Shown: in pieces, positions 1 through 8,135 of the stretch | Layout of the letters: each line of letters starts with the position of its first letter | Numbering within the stretch: position 1 is the stretch's first letter | NCBI GenBank assembly: GCA_050946375.1 | Contig: JBMNUT010000024.1 | Span: forward strand, 1-16,936 | DNA from: UBA1794 sp050946375 | Lineage (GTDB): Bacteria; Bacteroidota; Bacteroidia; Bacteroidales; Bacteroidaceae | Direction of reading: 5' to 3' | DNA length: 16,936 nucleotides | The notes under the pieces: generated by a model | Database searches by the model: none | The model's input: only the letters and a program-made list of their open reading frames with translations | What the model was told of the DNA's origin: nothing | Translations under genes and position numbers: made by a program

Positions 1-150
1 CCCCAAATGGATTAAAAATCAATAAAAGCGTTAAATCTTCACTCTTTAGAATGTACCCTTAAATGTTATGACCATATTTCTGACTTATTACTTTTAAATT
101 ATTGAGTAATAATCGGTTATAAATACAATTCATGTTCGTCTCTTGAGTCA

Positions 151-1251
151 GTGACGCTTGGCGAATCGATTGCAAAAATAGGGGATTATACATTTTATAG
201 TTGTGATTCTCTTGAATCCATAGTATTCCCTAATTCGGTTACAGAGGTGGGAAACTATGCATTTAGTGGTTGTATTTCTCTTTCTACTATAAAGTTTAAT
301 TCTGCTTTATCCTCTATTGGTGGAAGTGCGTTTCAGAATTGTTCTTCTTTGAAGACGATTGAATTACCGACTCAATTGGTTACTATCGGAGACGATTGTT
401 TTGCTGGAACTGGTCTTTTGTCATTATCAATACCGAATAGTGTAGAAAGTATAGGTTCTAATGCTTTTCCGAAGACTATAGAGAAACTGATTATTGAGGA
501 TGGAGATACGCCTCTTTTGTTTCCTGCAGGTCCTGCAGATGGAACGACGCAGGTATTTTCTAAGTATGTTGATGGGAAGAAAGTACAATATAGATTCAAA
601 TATTATTATGGATATTTTCATAATTTTAAAATAAAAGATTTATATATAGGGCGAAATCTTTCCAGTAAACAGAATTTTACGTTAAGTGGTGGTGTAGGTG
701 TCGATCCTTATGTCGTTACTAGCTACGATGGACCGTTTGCTAATTTATCTTATTTGGAACGGTTGACTATAGGGAAAGGAGTCTCGGAACTCGGAGCGAA
801 AGAAGCAGTGGAGATTTCTGAACTACAAATCAATTCATCACCCAGTTCGTTTAATGACTGTGATGCTCTTGAAACTGTAAAAGTTATGGCATCTATACCT
901 CCTACGGGTGCATGGTTTTCAACTGATGCTTATGAAAATGCAGTTTTAGTGGTACCGGATAATTCTTTGGAACAATATAAAGAGGCTGAAGGATGGAAGT
1001 ATTTCCTTAATCAGATGAAGGAGTCTGCCACGGGTATTGAGGAAATAAGAAATGGACAGAGTGGTATTTCTGTTCATTCTGAGGCTAACGGTGTTTCTCT
1101 TTCCGGGGCTGAAGGTCAGATTGTACAGATTTATGATTTTAACGGCCGGATGGTGTGGGAAATTACGGCTTATGACGGTCAGGTGATCATGCTTCCGACA
1201 GGGAACTATATTATAAGTGTAGGTAACGAAGCACTTAAGGTTCGAATTTAG
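151..1251 (+). CDS. BspA-like leucine-rich-repeat surface protein, apparently 5'-truncated
   Basis: Residues 1-110 are about four copies of a 23-residue LRR_5/BspA-type repeat (pattern IGxxAFxxCxSLxxIxxPxSV). After a non-repeat stretch, a degenerate repeat and the usual BspA end segment (VLVVPDNSLEQYKEAEGW) follow near residues 250-290. The last 70 residues are a sorting-type tail: TGIEEI, then a beta-rich segment with IYDFNGRMV and GNYIISVG. Such proteins are normally exported and act at the surface, for example in adhesion. The only in-frame start is GTG at 151. It lies inside a repeat, because 109-150 already reads as the preceding half-repeat (IIGYKYNSCSSLES), and an in-frame TGA sits at 103-105. 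No signal peptide is present, and no promoter or continuation of the repeats is seen in any frame upstream. The fragment may be a decaying gene or a silent cassette. The family is clear; whether it is expressed is doubtful. Confidence 0.7.
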   Translation: MTLGESIAKIGDYTFYSCDSLESIVFPNSVTEVGNYAFSGCISLSTIKFNSALSSIGGSAFQNCSSLKTIELPTQLVTIGDDCFAGTGLLSLSIPNSVESIGSNAFPKTIEKLIIEDGDTPLLFPAGPADGTTQVFSKYVDGKKVQYRFKYYYGYFHNFKIKDLYIGRNLSSKQNFTLSGGVGVDPYVVTSYDGPFANLSYLERLTIGKGVSELGAKEAVEISELQINSSPSSFNDCDALETVKVMASIPPTGAWFSTDAYENAVLVVPDNSLEQYKEAEGWKYFLNQMKESATGIEEIRNGQSGISVHSEANGVSLSGAEGQIVQIYDFNGRMVWEITAYDGQVIMLPTGNYIISVGNEALKVRI

Positions 1252-1277
1252 ATCCTTGGTGACGTAAATTAGAGTAT

Positions 1278-1319
1278 GGAAGTTTTCGGCAAAAATGCAG
1301 GAGACTTCCTTTGTTTTTT
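1278..1319 (+). terminator. Intrinsic terminator after the BspA-like gene
   Basis: A 10-pair stem (1278-1287 with 1300-1309, two G-T wobbles) is followed by a T-rich tract at 1310-1319. It lies 26 bases after the stop codon, on the correct strand. Confidence 0.8.
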
Positions 1320-1394
1320 ATTCGGAGTTATTGGGAGATGGCTTATTCTAAGCTATGTAAGATTCTGTATAGTTGGATTATTTAGATAAAGAAA

Positions 1395-1448
1395 ATCCCC
1401 TCGATGGGAGCGTTTGCCGGAAAAGGGCATGGCTCTTATCGAGGGGAT
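1395..1448 (-). terminator. Intrinsic terminator after pgi, possibly bidirectional
   Basis: A perfect 11-base inverted repeat (1395-1405 with 1438-1448) continues inward for six more pairs with two wobbles. Inside the loop, TGCC at 1415-1418 can pair with GGCA at 1426-1429. On the minus strand the stem runs into TTTTCTTT. It lies 32 bases past the pgi stop codon and ends the lysS-gpsA-pgi cluster. The plus side (GGGGAAAATCTTG, then a later T-run) is less convincing. Confidence 0.8.
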
Positions 1449-1480
1449 ATTGGGGAAAATCTTGTTTTTATTTTTACCGC

Positions 1481-2830
1481 TTATTTCAACCGTGCGCGGA
1501 TGGCGGCTGATTCGGCTTCGTAACCGGGCTTGTTGAGCAGGGCGAACATGTTTTTCTTGTAGGCCTCTACACCGGGTTGGTCGAAGGGATTCACGCCGAG
1601 CAGGATACCGCTGATGCCACAGGCACGCTCGAAGAAGTAGAGAAGCTGGCCGAGGTAGTACTCGTTGAGTTGCGGAAGCGTGACTTTGATGTTGGGCACT
1701 CCGCCGTCTACGTGGGCGAGTTGGGTGCCGAGCTCGGCCATCTTGTTCACTTCGTCTACGCGCTTGCCGGCGAGGAAGTTGAGTCCGTCGAGATTTTCCT
1801 CATCGCTGGGTACGCTGAGGCTGCGGTTGGGCTCTTCGATGGAGAGGACGGTTTCGAAAATGGTGCGCTCGCCGTCCTGAATCCATTGGCCCATGGAGTG
1901 GAGGTCGGTGGTGAGGTCTACGGCTGCGGGGAAGATGCCTTTGTGTTGCTTGCCTTCGCTTTCGCCATAGAGTTGCTTCCACCATTCGCCGATGTAGTGG
2001 AGTTTGGGGTGATAGTTGGCGAGGATTTCGATTTTCTTGCCGCTCTGGTAGAGTGCGTTGCGCACGGCGGCGTAGAGGGCGCAGGGGTTTTCCTGCATCG
2101 GCTTGCCGGGGGCGGTGGCTTGTTCCATGTCGGCTGCGCCACGCACGAGGGCTTCGATGTCGAATCCTGCTACGGCAATGGGTAACAGGCCTACGGGGGT
2201 GAGTACGGAGAAGCGGCCGCCTACGTTGTCGGGGATGACGAAGCTGGCATAGCCTTCCTTGTCGGCCGTGGTGCGGGCTGCGCCTTTGTGGGCGTCGGTG
2301 ATGGCTACGATTACTTTGCGTGCCATCTCTTTACCGCGCTGGTCTTCGCATTGTTTTTTGAGCAGGCGGAAGGCGAGTGCGGTCTCGGTGGTTGTTCCGG
2401 ATTTGGAGATGTTGATTACGCCGAAGTCTTTGCCTTTGAGGTATTCGGTCAGCTCGGAGAGGTAGTCTTCGCTGATGTTGTTTCCGGCATATACGAGCAC
2501 GGGGTTGTTTTTCTGGCGGGGCAGGAGCCAGGAGAAGCTGTTGTTGAGTGCTTCTACTACGGCGCGGGTGCCCAGATAGCTGCCGCCGATTCCGGCAACG
2601 ACTACTACTTCGCAGTTTTCGCGCAGCGTTTCGGCCGTGGCCTTGAGGCGGGCCATGTCGTCGGCGGTAATGGAAGAGGGCAGATGGAGCCAGCCGAGGA
2701 AGTCATTGCCCGGGGCGGTTCCTTGTTCGAGTGCTTGATTGGCTGCTTCTGTCTGTGCAGCGTAGGCGTCGAGGGCTCCTTGGGGAAGGAAGCCGAGTGC
2801 CTTTTCGATGTGTAAACTGATTGATTTCAT
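1481..2830 (-). CDS. pgi: Glucose-6-phosphate isomerase
   Basis: Interconverts glucose 6-phosphate and fructose 6-phosphate in the cytoplasm (glycolysis and gluconeogenesis). The 449-residue product has the compact bacterial PGI length. Visible motifs are GIGGSYLG (80-87), the phosphate-binding SKSGTT (142-147), the PGI signature core GGRFSVLTPVG (204-214), the catalytic glutamate region YGESEGK (E290), and a C-terminal VNPFDQPGVEAYKKNMF segment carrying the conserved lysine. It is last in a same-strand cluster, 57 bases after gpsA, and is followed by a strong terminator. That gap holds only a poor promoter match (CTG, 20 bases, TATCTTTT), so most transcription probably comes from the lysS promoter. 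The start is the ATG at 2830. The identification is secure. Confidence 0.97.
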   Translation of the reverse strand: MKSISLHIEKALGFLPQGALDAYAAQTEAANQALEQGTAPGNDFLGWLHLPSSITADDMARLKATAETLRENCEVVVVAGIGGSYLGTRAVVEALNNSFSWLLPRQKNNPVLVYAGNNISEDYLSELTEYLKGKDFGVINISKSGTTTETALAFRLLKKQCEDQRGKEMARKVIVAITDAHKGAARTTADKEGYASFVIPDNVGGRFSVLTPVGLLPIAVAGFDIEALVRGAADMEQATAPGKPMQENPCALYAAVRNALYQSGKKIEILANYHPKLHYIGEWWKQLYGESEGKQHKGIFPAAVDLTTDLHSMGQWIQDGERTIFETVLSIEEPNRSLSVPSDEENLDGLNFLAGKRVDEVNKMAELGTQLAHVDGGVPNIKVTLPQLNEYYLGQLLYFFERACGISGILLGVNPFDQPGVEAYKKNMFALLNKPGYEAESAAIRARLK

Positions 2831-2887
2831 ACCTATTTGTGAGGGTTTTGTGTTATTCCTGAATTCCTTTTTTTGAAAAGATATGGT

Positions 2888-3883
2888 TCATCGGAATGTA
2901 TCGCAGAGGAGTTTGATTTCCACTGCGGGGGAAGCCTGTTCGTAAAGTATGTGGTAAACGGCTTCCAGGATGGGCATATATACGCCGTAGCGTTGGTTGA
3001 TTTCGTACATGCACTTAGTGCCGTAGTATCCTTCGGCTACCATTTGCATCTCGATTTGCGCAGTTTTGACCGAATAGCCGCGCCCGATCATCGTGCCGAA
3101 GGTGTAGTTGCGGCTGAAGTAGGAGTAGCAGGTGACGAGCAGGTCGCCTAAATAGACGAATTCGTGGACGCTTCTTTTGCTTTTGGGCACGATGTCGAGA
3201 AAGCGCCCCAGTTCTTGCAGGGCATTGGCCACGAGTACTGCCTTGTAGTTGTCGCCGTATTTCATGCCGCCGCATACGCCTGCCGCAATAGCGTAGACGT
3301 TTTTCAGCACTGCGGCGTACTCAATGCCTTCCAGATCGTCCGAAGCGGTGGTGCGGATGTAGTGGTTGGTGAGTTTTTGGGCAATGATGGAGGCGCGTTC
3401 TACTACCGGGCTGGCAATGGTCAGGTAGGAGAGTCGTTCGAGCGCCACTTCTTCTGCGTGACAAGGGCCGCTGATGACGGCCATGTTTTCCGCCGGAACG
3501 TTGAATTGGCGGCTCAGATATTCCGTAACGAGGAGGTTGCTGTCGGGAATGATGCCCTTCACGGCCGAAACGATGAACTTGTCGGTCAGCAGTGTCTTGA
3601 GCTTTTCGAGCGTTTGGCGTATGTAGGGCGACGGTAGCCCCAGAACCAGTGTGTCCGAGTGCTGTACGATTTCGTCCAGATCGGAGCTGAAATGAATGCG
3701 CGCCGTATTGAATTTCACAGAAGTCAGGTAGGCCGGGTTGTGGCTCAGCCGCCGAAAGTCGGCGATTCGGTCATCGCGATAGATAAACCAGTTGATTTCT
3801 TCGCCGTGATCGGTAATCATCTTGGCCAGAGCCGTGGCCCAGCTTCCGCTTCCTACTATGGCTATTTTTCCGGGCAGCTTCAT
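2888..3883 (-). CDS. gpsA: Glycerol-3-phosphate dehydrogenase [NAD(P)+]
   Basis: Reduces dihydroxyacetone phosphate to sn-glycerol 3-phosphate, the backbone for phospholipid synthesis, in the cytoplasm. The 331-residue protein begins with a Rossmann dinucleotide-binding loop GSGSWATA (11-18). This is a GxGxxA variant of the usual GxGxxG loop. It then shows SAVKGI (K109), SGPCHAEEVA (139-148) and AVLKNVYAIAAG (K194), which are the family's active-site lysine regions. Its ATG overlaps the lysS stop codon in an ATGA (3880-3883), so the two genes are probably translationally coupled. Linking lysS to gpsA and pgi in one transcript puts translation, lipid precursor and sugar-phosphate genes together. 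This is inferred from spacing and strand only. Confidence 0.96.
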   Translation of the reverse strand: MKLPGKIAIVGSGSWATALAKMITDHGEEINWFIYRDDRIADFRRLSHNPAYLTSVKFNTARIHFSSDLDEIVQHSDTLVLGLPSPYIRQTLEKLKTLLTDKFIVSAVKGIIPDSNLLVTEYLSRQFNVPAENMAVISGPCHAEEVALERLSYLTIASPVVERASIIAQKLTNHYIRTTASDDLEGIEYAAVLKNVYAIAAGVCGGMKYGDNYKAVLVANALQELGRFLDIVPKSKRSVHEFVYLGDLLVTCYSYFSRNYTFGTMIGRGYSVKTAQIEMQMVAEGYYGTKCMYEINQRYGVYMPILEAVYHILYEQASPAVEIKLLCDTFR

Positions 3884-5460
3884 TCTTTGGTACTCGGTTC
3901 GGTTTCTGTTTCGTTGTTTTCCTGGGGGGCTGCTTTCTTCTCGGGGCGCATTTGCGGGAAGAAGATTACCTCCTGTATGGTGGTTTGCCCCGTCATGAGC
4001 ATCACAAGGCGGTCCATTCCGATGCCCATGCCCGAGGTGGGAGGCATTCCGTACTCAAGGGCGCGTACGAAGTCGAGGTCGATGAACATCGCTTCGTCGT
4101 CTCCTTTTTCCGAAAGGCGCAGTTGCTCCTGGAAACGTTCGAGCTGGTCGATCGGGTCGTTCAGCTCCGAATAGGCATTGCACAGCTCCTTTCCGGCCAC
4201 CATCAGCTCGAACCGTTCGGTCAGCTGCGGGTTGTTGCGGTGGCGCTTGCAGAGCGGGCTCATTTCGATGGGGTAATCCGTGATGAACGTCGGCTGTATG
4301 TAGTTTGCCTCGCATTTCTCGCCGAAAATCTCGTCTATGAGTTTGCCTTTTCCCATGGAGGGGTCGGTCTCGATATGCAGGTCGCGGCATACCTGGCGCA
4401 GCTGTTCTTCGTCCATGCCTTCAATGTCTACCCCCGTGTGCTCCAGGATTGCTTCGCGCATGGTCACTCTGCGGAACGGAGTCTTGAAGCTGATGGTATT
4501 TCCACCCACTTCCACTTCCGTGCCGCCGTTCACTGCGATGCAGATGCGTTCCAGCATTTGCTCGGTGAAGTTCATCATCCAGTTGTAATCCTTGTAGGCT
4601 ACATAGATTTCCATGCACGTAAATTCCGGATTGTGCGTGCGGTCCATGCCCTCGTTGCGGAAGTTCTTCGAAAACTCGTATACGCCTTCGAATCCGCCCA
4701 CGATAAGCCGTTTCAGATACAGCTCGTCGGCAATGCGCAGGTAGAGGGGGATGTCGAGCGCATTGTGGTGCGTGATGAACGGGCGTGCGGCTGCTCCTCC
4801 GGGAATCGGCTGCAAAATCGGGGTTTCCACCTCCGTATATCCTTGTGCGTTGAAGTAGTCGCGCATCGTGTTGTAGATCTTGTTCCGTTTGAGGAAGATG
4901 TCTTTCACGCCTTCGTTTACGACCAGGTCTACGTAGCGGCGGCGGTAGCGCAATTCAGGGTCGTCGAATTTGTCATAGGCTACGCCGTCTTTATATTTAA
5001 CGATAGGCAGCGGACGGATACTCTTTGCCAAAACGGTCAGTTCCTGGGCGTGAACGCTGATTTCCCCCTTCTGCGTGCGGAAAACGAAGCCCTTCACTCC
5101 GATGAAGTCGCCCAGGTCGAGCAGTTTTTTGAATACCGTGTTGTACAGTTCCTTGTCTTCGCCCGGACAGATGTCATCGCGTGTAATGTACACTTGTATG
5201 CGTCCCTTGCTGTCCTGCAGCTCTACGAATGAAGCCTTTCCCATGATGCGCCGGCTCATCATGCGCCCTGCGATGCACACTTGCCGCAACTGGCTGTGGT
5301 CGGAGGGGTCTTCCGGGTCGGTGAAATTGGCCTTTATTTCGGTAGAGAAGGCATTGGTTGGGTATTCCTGTGCGGGGTAAGGCTCGATGCCCATTCGCCG
5401 CAATTCGTTCAGACTGTTTCGGCGTATTTGTTCTTGTTCGCTCAACTCGTTGATACTCAT
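3880..5460 (-). CDS. lysS: Lysyl-tRNA synthetase, class II
   Basis: Charges tRNA-Lys with lysine using ATP. The 526-residue protein has an N-terminal OB-fold anticodon-binding domain (roughly residues 60-150, starting VCIAGRMMSRRIMGKASF). The class II catalytic core follows: motif 1 region GYTEVETPIL (207-216), motif 2 FRNEGMDRTHNPEF (267-280) and motif 3 GMGIGMDRLVMLM near residues 477-490. The last 20 or so residues are a charged, probably disordered tail. It is the first gene of the lysS-gpsA-pgi cluster and overlaps gpsA by four bases. A promoter lies about 75 bases upstream, and the leader contains a stable hairpin. The ATG at 5460 gives a normal N-terminus. Identification is secure. Confidence 0.98.
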   Translation of the reverse strand: MSINELSEQEQIRRNSLNELRRMGIEPYPAQEYPTNAFSTEIKANFTDPEDPSDHSQLRQVCIAGRMMSRRIMGKASFVELQDSKGRIQVYITRDDICPGEDKELYNTVFKKLLDLGDFIGVKGFVFRTQKGEISVHAQELTVLAKSIRPLPIVKYKDGVAYDKFDDPELRYRRRYVDLVVNEGVKDIFLKRNKIYNTMRDYFNAQGYTEVETPILQPIPGGAAARPFITHHNALDIPLYLRIADELYLKRLIVGGFEGVYEFSKNFRNEGMDRTHNPEFTCMEIYVAYKDYNWMMNFTEQMLERICIAVNGGTEVEVGGNTISFKTPFRRVTMREAILEHTGVDIEGMDEEQLRQVCRDLHIETDPSMGKGKLIDEIFGEKCEANYIQPTFITDYPIEMSPLCKRHRNNPQLTERFELMVAGKELCNAYSELNDPIDQLERFQEQLRLSEKGDDEAMFIDLDFVRALEYGMPPTSGMGIGMDRLVMLMTGQTTIQEVIFFPQMRPEKKAAPQENNETETEPSTKE

Positions 5461-5482
5461 TAGTCTCTGTTTTAGTCGTTAG

Positions 5483-5504
5483 CCCCCGCAGCTTTCTGTG
5501 GGGG
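5483..5504 (-). promoter_or_regulatory. Hairpin in the lysS leader
   Basis: Positions 5483-5491 pair with 5496-5504 (nine pairs, one G-T wobble, five consecutive G-C pairs) around a four-base loop. The hairpin lies in the predicted lysS 5' untranslated region, 22 bases before the ATG. It has no T-tract after it, so it is not an obvious terminator. It may affect translation or mRNA stability. Confidence 0.55.
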
Positions 5505-5533
5505 ACTTGTTTGTTTCTTAACCAAAGATAATG

Positions 5534-5568
5534 CAAAGGTACGGAATATCTCGCACTTGGCGAAAAAA
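5534..5568 (-). promoter_or_regulatory. Probable lysS promoter
   Basis: On the minus strand, 5541 to 5534 reads TACCTTTG, a perfect match to the Bacteroidetes -7 box TAnnTTTG. The -33 position holds a T-run (TTTTTTCG) rather than a clean TTG at 20-base spacing, so the upstream element is weak. A second TATCTTTG at 5530-5523 has no suitable upstream partner. The predicted leader is about 65 bases. Confidence 0.6.
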
Positions 5569-5578
5569 TCCGTACCTT
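5536..5578. repeat. Perfect 10-base inverted repeat across the lysS promoter
   Basis: AAGGTACGGA at 5536-5545 is the exact reverse complement of 5569-5578, with a 23-base spacer. One arm overlaps the -7 box and the other lies just upstream of the -33 region. It also lies 24 bases downstream of the galactosidase stop codon, so in a galactosidase transcript it would form a 10-pair stem. It could be an operator or the 3' end structure of the upstream gene. Confidence 0.6.
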
Positions 5579-5601
5579 CTTTTCATTTTTTGATTCCGCT
5601 T

Positions 5602-7821
5602 TTACTCGGCCGTCAGCAGGAGCACGCGGCTTGCGTATTCGCGTTCCAGCGGGATGTCCAGCCCCGTTTCCATCAGCGTGGCACCGCTCAGCGTGAGGCC
5701 GTCCAGCCGGCAGGGTTTCCCCTCCACCGAGAGTTCCCGGATGCGGTAGCGGCGTGTCTTGTCCAGCCCTTCCAGCCGGATGGCGGGCAGCGTCTGGTTG
5801 ACGAAATGCTCCATCTTGTAGGCATAGACCACCGCTTCCGTCCCGTCTTCATTGGTGTACATCAGCGAGGCTACGCCTTTCCGGTCGTAGGGGGAGATGA
5901 GCCGGTAGATTTCCCCTTGCTGCACCAGCGGCCGGATCGACTTGTAGTCGGCCAGGGCCTTGCGCGCAAATTCCTTTTCTTCGGCAGTCAGCGTCTTGGG
6001 CTGCATCTCCATGCCCAGCCGTCCGCTCATGGCCACGTCGAAGCGGAACTTCAGCGGCAGGCGGCGTCCCGTCTGGTGGTTGGGCGAAGCGCTCACGTGG
6101 CAGGCCATGGCCTGTGCGGGGAAGAAGAGCGAAGTGCCCCATTGTATGTAGATGCGTTGCAGGGCGTCGGTGTTGTCGCTCGTCCAGAACTCGTCGAAGT
6201 ACGGCAGCAGTCCGTAGTTTGCCCGTCCTCCTCCGCTGGCACAAGCCTGCATGACGAGGTCCGGGTGCCGTTCGCGTATGCGTTTCAGCGTGCTTTCCAG
6301 CCCGCGGTGGTAGTCGATGTAGAGGTGCGACTTGCGGTCACCCGTCAGGTAGTGCGACCCATACTGCTGAAGGTCCATGTTGGCGTCCCATTTCAGGTAG
6401 GAAACTCCGGGATACTGCTCCGCTATCCGGTCGACCACGCCCACTACGAAGTCCTGCACTTCCGGGTTCGAGAGGTCGAGCACGAGCTGCGTCCCGCCGC
6501 GCCCCGTGCGGGGCTCGCGATTGGGCGGGCAAACAATCCAGTCCGGGTGGGATTCGTACAGATAAGAGCGCGTGTTTGTCATTTCCGGCTCAATCCAGAG
6601 GCCGAATTTCAGGCCGTATTGCCGGGCCGTGTCGGCCAGTGCCTGAATGCCGTTCGGCAGCTTTTCCTCGTCCACCCGGTCCCAGTCGCCCAGAGCGTCC
6701 GTGTCGTTGTTGCGGCGGTACTTCCCGTTGCCGAACCAGCCGTCGTCCATTACGAAGAGTTCTCCGCCCAGGTCGGCAAAGTCACGTATCATCGTGTGCA
6801 TCTCGTTCTCCTTTATGTAGCAGTACACGCCCTCCCACGAGTTCAGCAGTATGTCGCGCGTCTGCGCGCTTCCGTGCAGCTTCCCGTCGTTCAGGGCCCA
6901 GTGGTGGAAGTTGCGCGATACGCCGCTCATGCCCTCCGTGCTGAACGTCAGGGCCAGCGCCGGAGTGCGGAATACTTCGCCCTTCTTCAGGTGATATTCC
7001 GAGTTGTCTTCGTTGATTCCCGCAATGAACCGGTGCAACCGTGCCGGCTCCGTTTCCACGCGCAGTGCGTAGTTTCCGCTCCAGCAGAGGGCCGCCCCTA
7101 TGGCGCGCCCGGCGTTCTCCTGCGGGGCGCCGTCCAGGCTGAACAGCACTTCCGCGTGGTCTTCCGCCGAGTTGCGTACCCCGTTGCGGTTCTTGATGAC
7201 TTTCATTCCCGGCAGGAGCGGTTCGGTCGTCAGGCCGGCCTCGTCGCCCCAGGCCCCGTGCAGGTGTGCCATCCATACGTCGCCCTGCCTTATCGGGAGG
7301 CATCCCGAGGCAAACCGGCGCAGCAGCACCGTTCCCTTCTCCTCGTGGCTGATTTCCGTCCACGTCTCGATCAGGTCGCTTTCCGCGTAGGGCTTGTAGC
7401 AGACGCGCACCTGCAGCGGATATACCTTGTCTTTCAGTACGACGACCGTTTCGCCGGCGCTTCCCGTTTCCACCGATTCCACTTTCAGGTCGAGTGTCTG
7501 CCCTCCGTCGGCATGCACCACGCTGATGGCTTCTTCCTCGCCTGCCTCGTGCCCGAAGGCCGGATAGGCCGCGGCGTCCAGTGCCGCGCCTCCCTGCCGC
7601 AGCAGCCGGGCGTTGTCGCCCTCGGCCAGCCGCGAGCCGTAGTAGACCGTGCGGAGCATTCCGCCCGCAGGGGCTTCGAGCAGCAGCGTAGTGTGCTCCG
7701 TTTCGATACGTATTTCTGGTATTTCGTCGCGCATGGCCCCGTCGCCTTCCTGGGCATACAGGGCATTGGTCATCAGGCCGGTAGTCATCAGCCCGAGAAG
7801 TAAGGATAAGGTCTTTTTCAT
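5602..7821 (-). CDS. Exported alpha-galactosidase, glycoside hydrolase family 36
   Basis: Hydrolyses terminal alpha-1,6-galactosyl residues such as those of melibiose and raffinose-type oligosaccharides. The 739-residue protein starts with a Sec signal peptide (MKKTLSLLLG, cleavage probably near LYAQ at 21-24), so the enzyme is likely periplasmic. An N-terminal beta-rich domain is followed by the (beta/alpha)8 catalytic domain. Its landmarks are LNSWEGVYC (326-334), DDGWFGNGKY (359-368), the nucleophile motif YLKWDAN (D479), CASGGGR (527-533) and the acid/base motif TSDNTDA (D549). A C-terminal beta domain completes it. The length and domain order are typical of GH36. It has its own promoter and stands alone, with no adjacent SusC/SusD or regulator, so it is not in an obvious polysaccharide-utilisation locus. 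Coding G+C looks high. The exact substrate cannot be read from sequence. Confidence 0.95.
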   Translation of the reverse strand: MKKTLSLLLGLMTTGLMTNALYAQEGDGAMRDEIPEIRIETEHTTLLLEAPAGGMLRTVYYGSRLAEGDNARLLRQGGAALDAAAYPAFGHEAGEEEAISVVHADGGQTLDLKVESVETGSAGETVVVLKDKVYPLQVRVCYKPYAESDLIETWTEISHEEKGTVLLRRFASGCLPIRQGDVWMAHLHGAWGDEAGLTTEPLLPGMKVIKNRNGVRNSAEDHAEVLFSLDGAPQENAGRAIGAALCWSGNYALRVETEPARLHRFIAGINEDNSEYHLKKGEVFRTPALALTFSTEGMSGVSRNFHHWALNDGKLHGSAQTRDILLNSWEGVYCYIKENEMHTMIRDFADLGGELFVMDDGWFGNGKYRRNNDTDALGDWDRVDEEKLPNGIQALADTARQYGLKFGLWIEPEMTNTRSYLYESHPDWIVCPPNREPRTGRGGTQLVLDLSNPEVQDFVVGVVDRIAEQYPGVSYLKWDANMDLQQYGSHYLTGDRKSHLYIDYHRGLESTLKRIRERHPDLVMQACASGGGRANYGLLPYFDEFWTSDNTDALQRIYIQWGTSLFFPAQAMACHVSASPNHQTGRRLPLKFRFDVAMSGRLGMEMQPKTLTAEEKEFARKALADYKSIRPLVQQGEIYRLISPYDRKGVASLMYTNEDGTEAVVYAYKMEHFVNQTLPAIRLEGLDKTRRYRIRELSVEGKPCRLDGLTLSGATLMETGLDIPLEREYASRVLLLTAE

Positions 7822-7898
7822 ATCTCTGCGTTATGGGTACGGGGCGGCGCCTCCTCGGCAGACGCGGTGCGACGTCACCCGTACGTTGATTGCTTGGG

Positions 7899-7929
7899 CA
7901 AAGATATGCGCCCCGCGCCTTATTTCCAA
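7899..7929 (-). promoter_or_regulatory. Promoter of the alpha-galactosidase gene
   Basis: Minus strand: TTG (-33) at 7929-7927, exactly 20 bases, then TATCTTTG (-7) at 7906-7899. This fits the Bacteroidetes sigma consensus. The predicted leader is about 70 bases and contains a 7-base inverted repeat (7837-7843 with 7878-7884). Confidence 0.75.
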
Positions 7930-7940
7930 GGAAGTCATAA

Positions 7941-7978
7941 GAAAAAACGGACGCCGGGAGGGAAACCAGGACGTCCGT
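7941..7978 (-). terminator. Intrinsic terminator of the candidate small RNA
   Basis: A perfect GC-rich 7-base inverted repeat (7972-7978 with 7947-7953) around an 18-base loop runs into six T residues on the minus strand (complement of 7942-7947). Confidence 0.6.
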
Positions 7979-8034
7979 GAAAACAAATTTCTAAAACTAT
8001 GAAAAACATAAATCAGGTATTATTGAAACTTTCA

Positions 8035-8084
8035 GGGCGCATCGCTGCGGCCGTGTGGCGGGGGAGGGTGCATACGCTGCAGCC
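8035..8084. repeat. Two imperfect direct repeats inside the candidate small RNA
   Basis: GGGCGCATCGCTGCGGCC at 8035-8052 and GGGTGCATACGCTGCAGCC at 8066-8084 differ by three substitutions and one inserted base. In an RNA they would present the same segment twice. Confidence 0.5.
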
Positions 8085-8135
8085 GGTCCGTCTCTATGGA
8101 ACTCTTCCGGCTCGAAACCGGAATATGAACTGCTG

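Larger units (their letters stand above)
7941..8130 (-). ncRNA. Candidate small RNA, about 190 nt, unknown function
   Basis: A well-formed promoter (8136-8166) predicts transcription from about 8130 on the minus strand. An intrinsic terminator ends the unit at about 7941, before the galactosidase promoter. No convincing protein gene lies between them. The transcript would begin with a stable hairpin (8105-8110 with 8118-8123 plus a wobble pair, loop UUCGA). It then carries two imperfect copies of an 18-base element (8066-8084 and 8035-8052) and ends in the terminator stem. It does not resemble tmRNA, SRP RNA or RNase P RNA. The 5' and 3' ends do not form the long closing helix expected of 6S RNA. 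The call rests on the promoter and terminator alone. Confidence 0.45.

Noticed and set aside
1237..1256. GGTTCGAATTTAGATCC resembling a tRNA T-arm
   Set aside because: It is the end of the BspA-like coding sequence; no acceptor stem, D-arm or anticodon arm can be placed around it.
5557..7803. A 748-residue plus-strand open frame opposite the galactosidase
   Set aside because: It is antisense to a clear GH36 enzyme. Long antisense frames are expected in GC-rich genes, and the translation shows no family motif.
7941..8130. Candidate small RNA as 6S RNA
   Set aside because: The two ends do not form the long closing helix with a central bubble, and it ends with a separate terminator stem.
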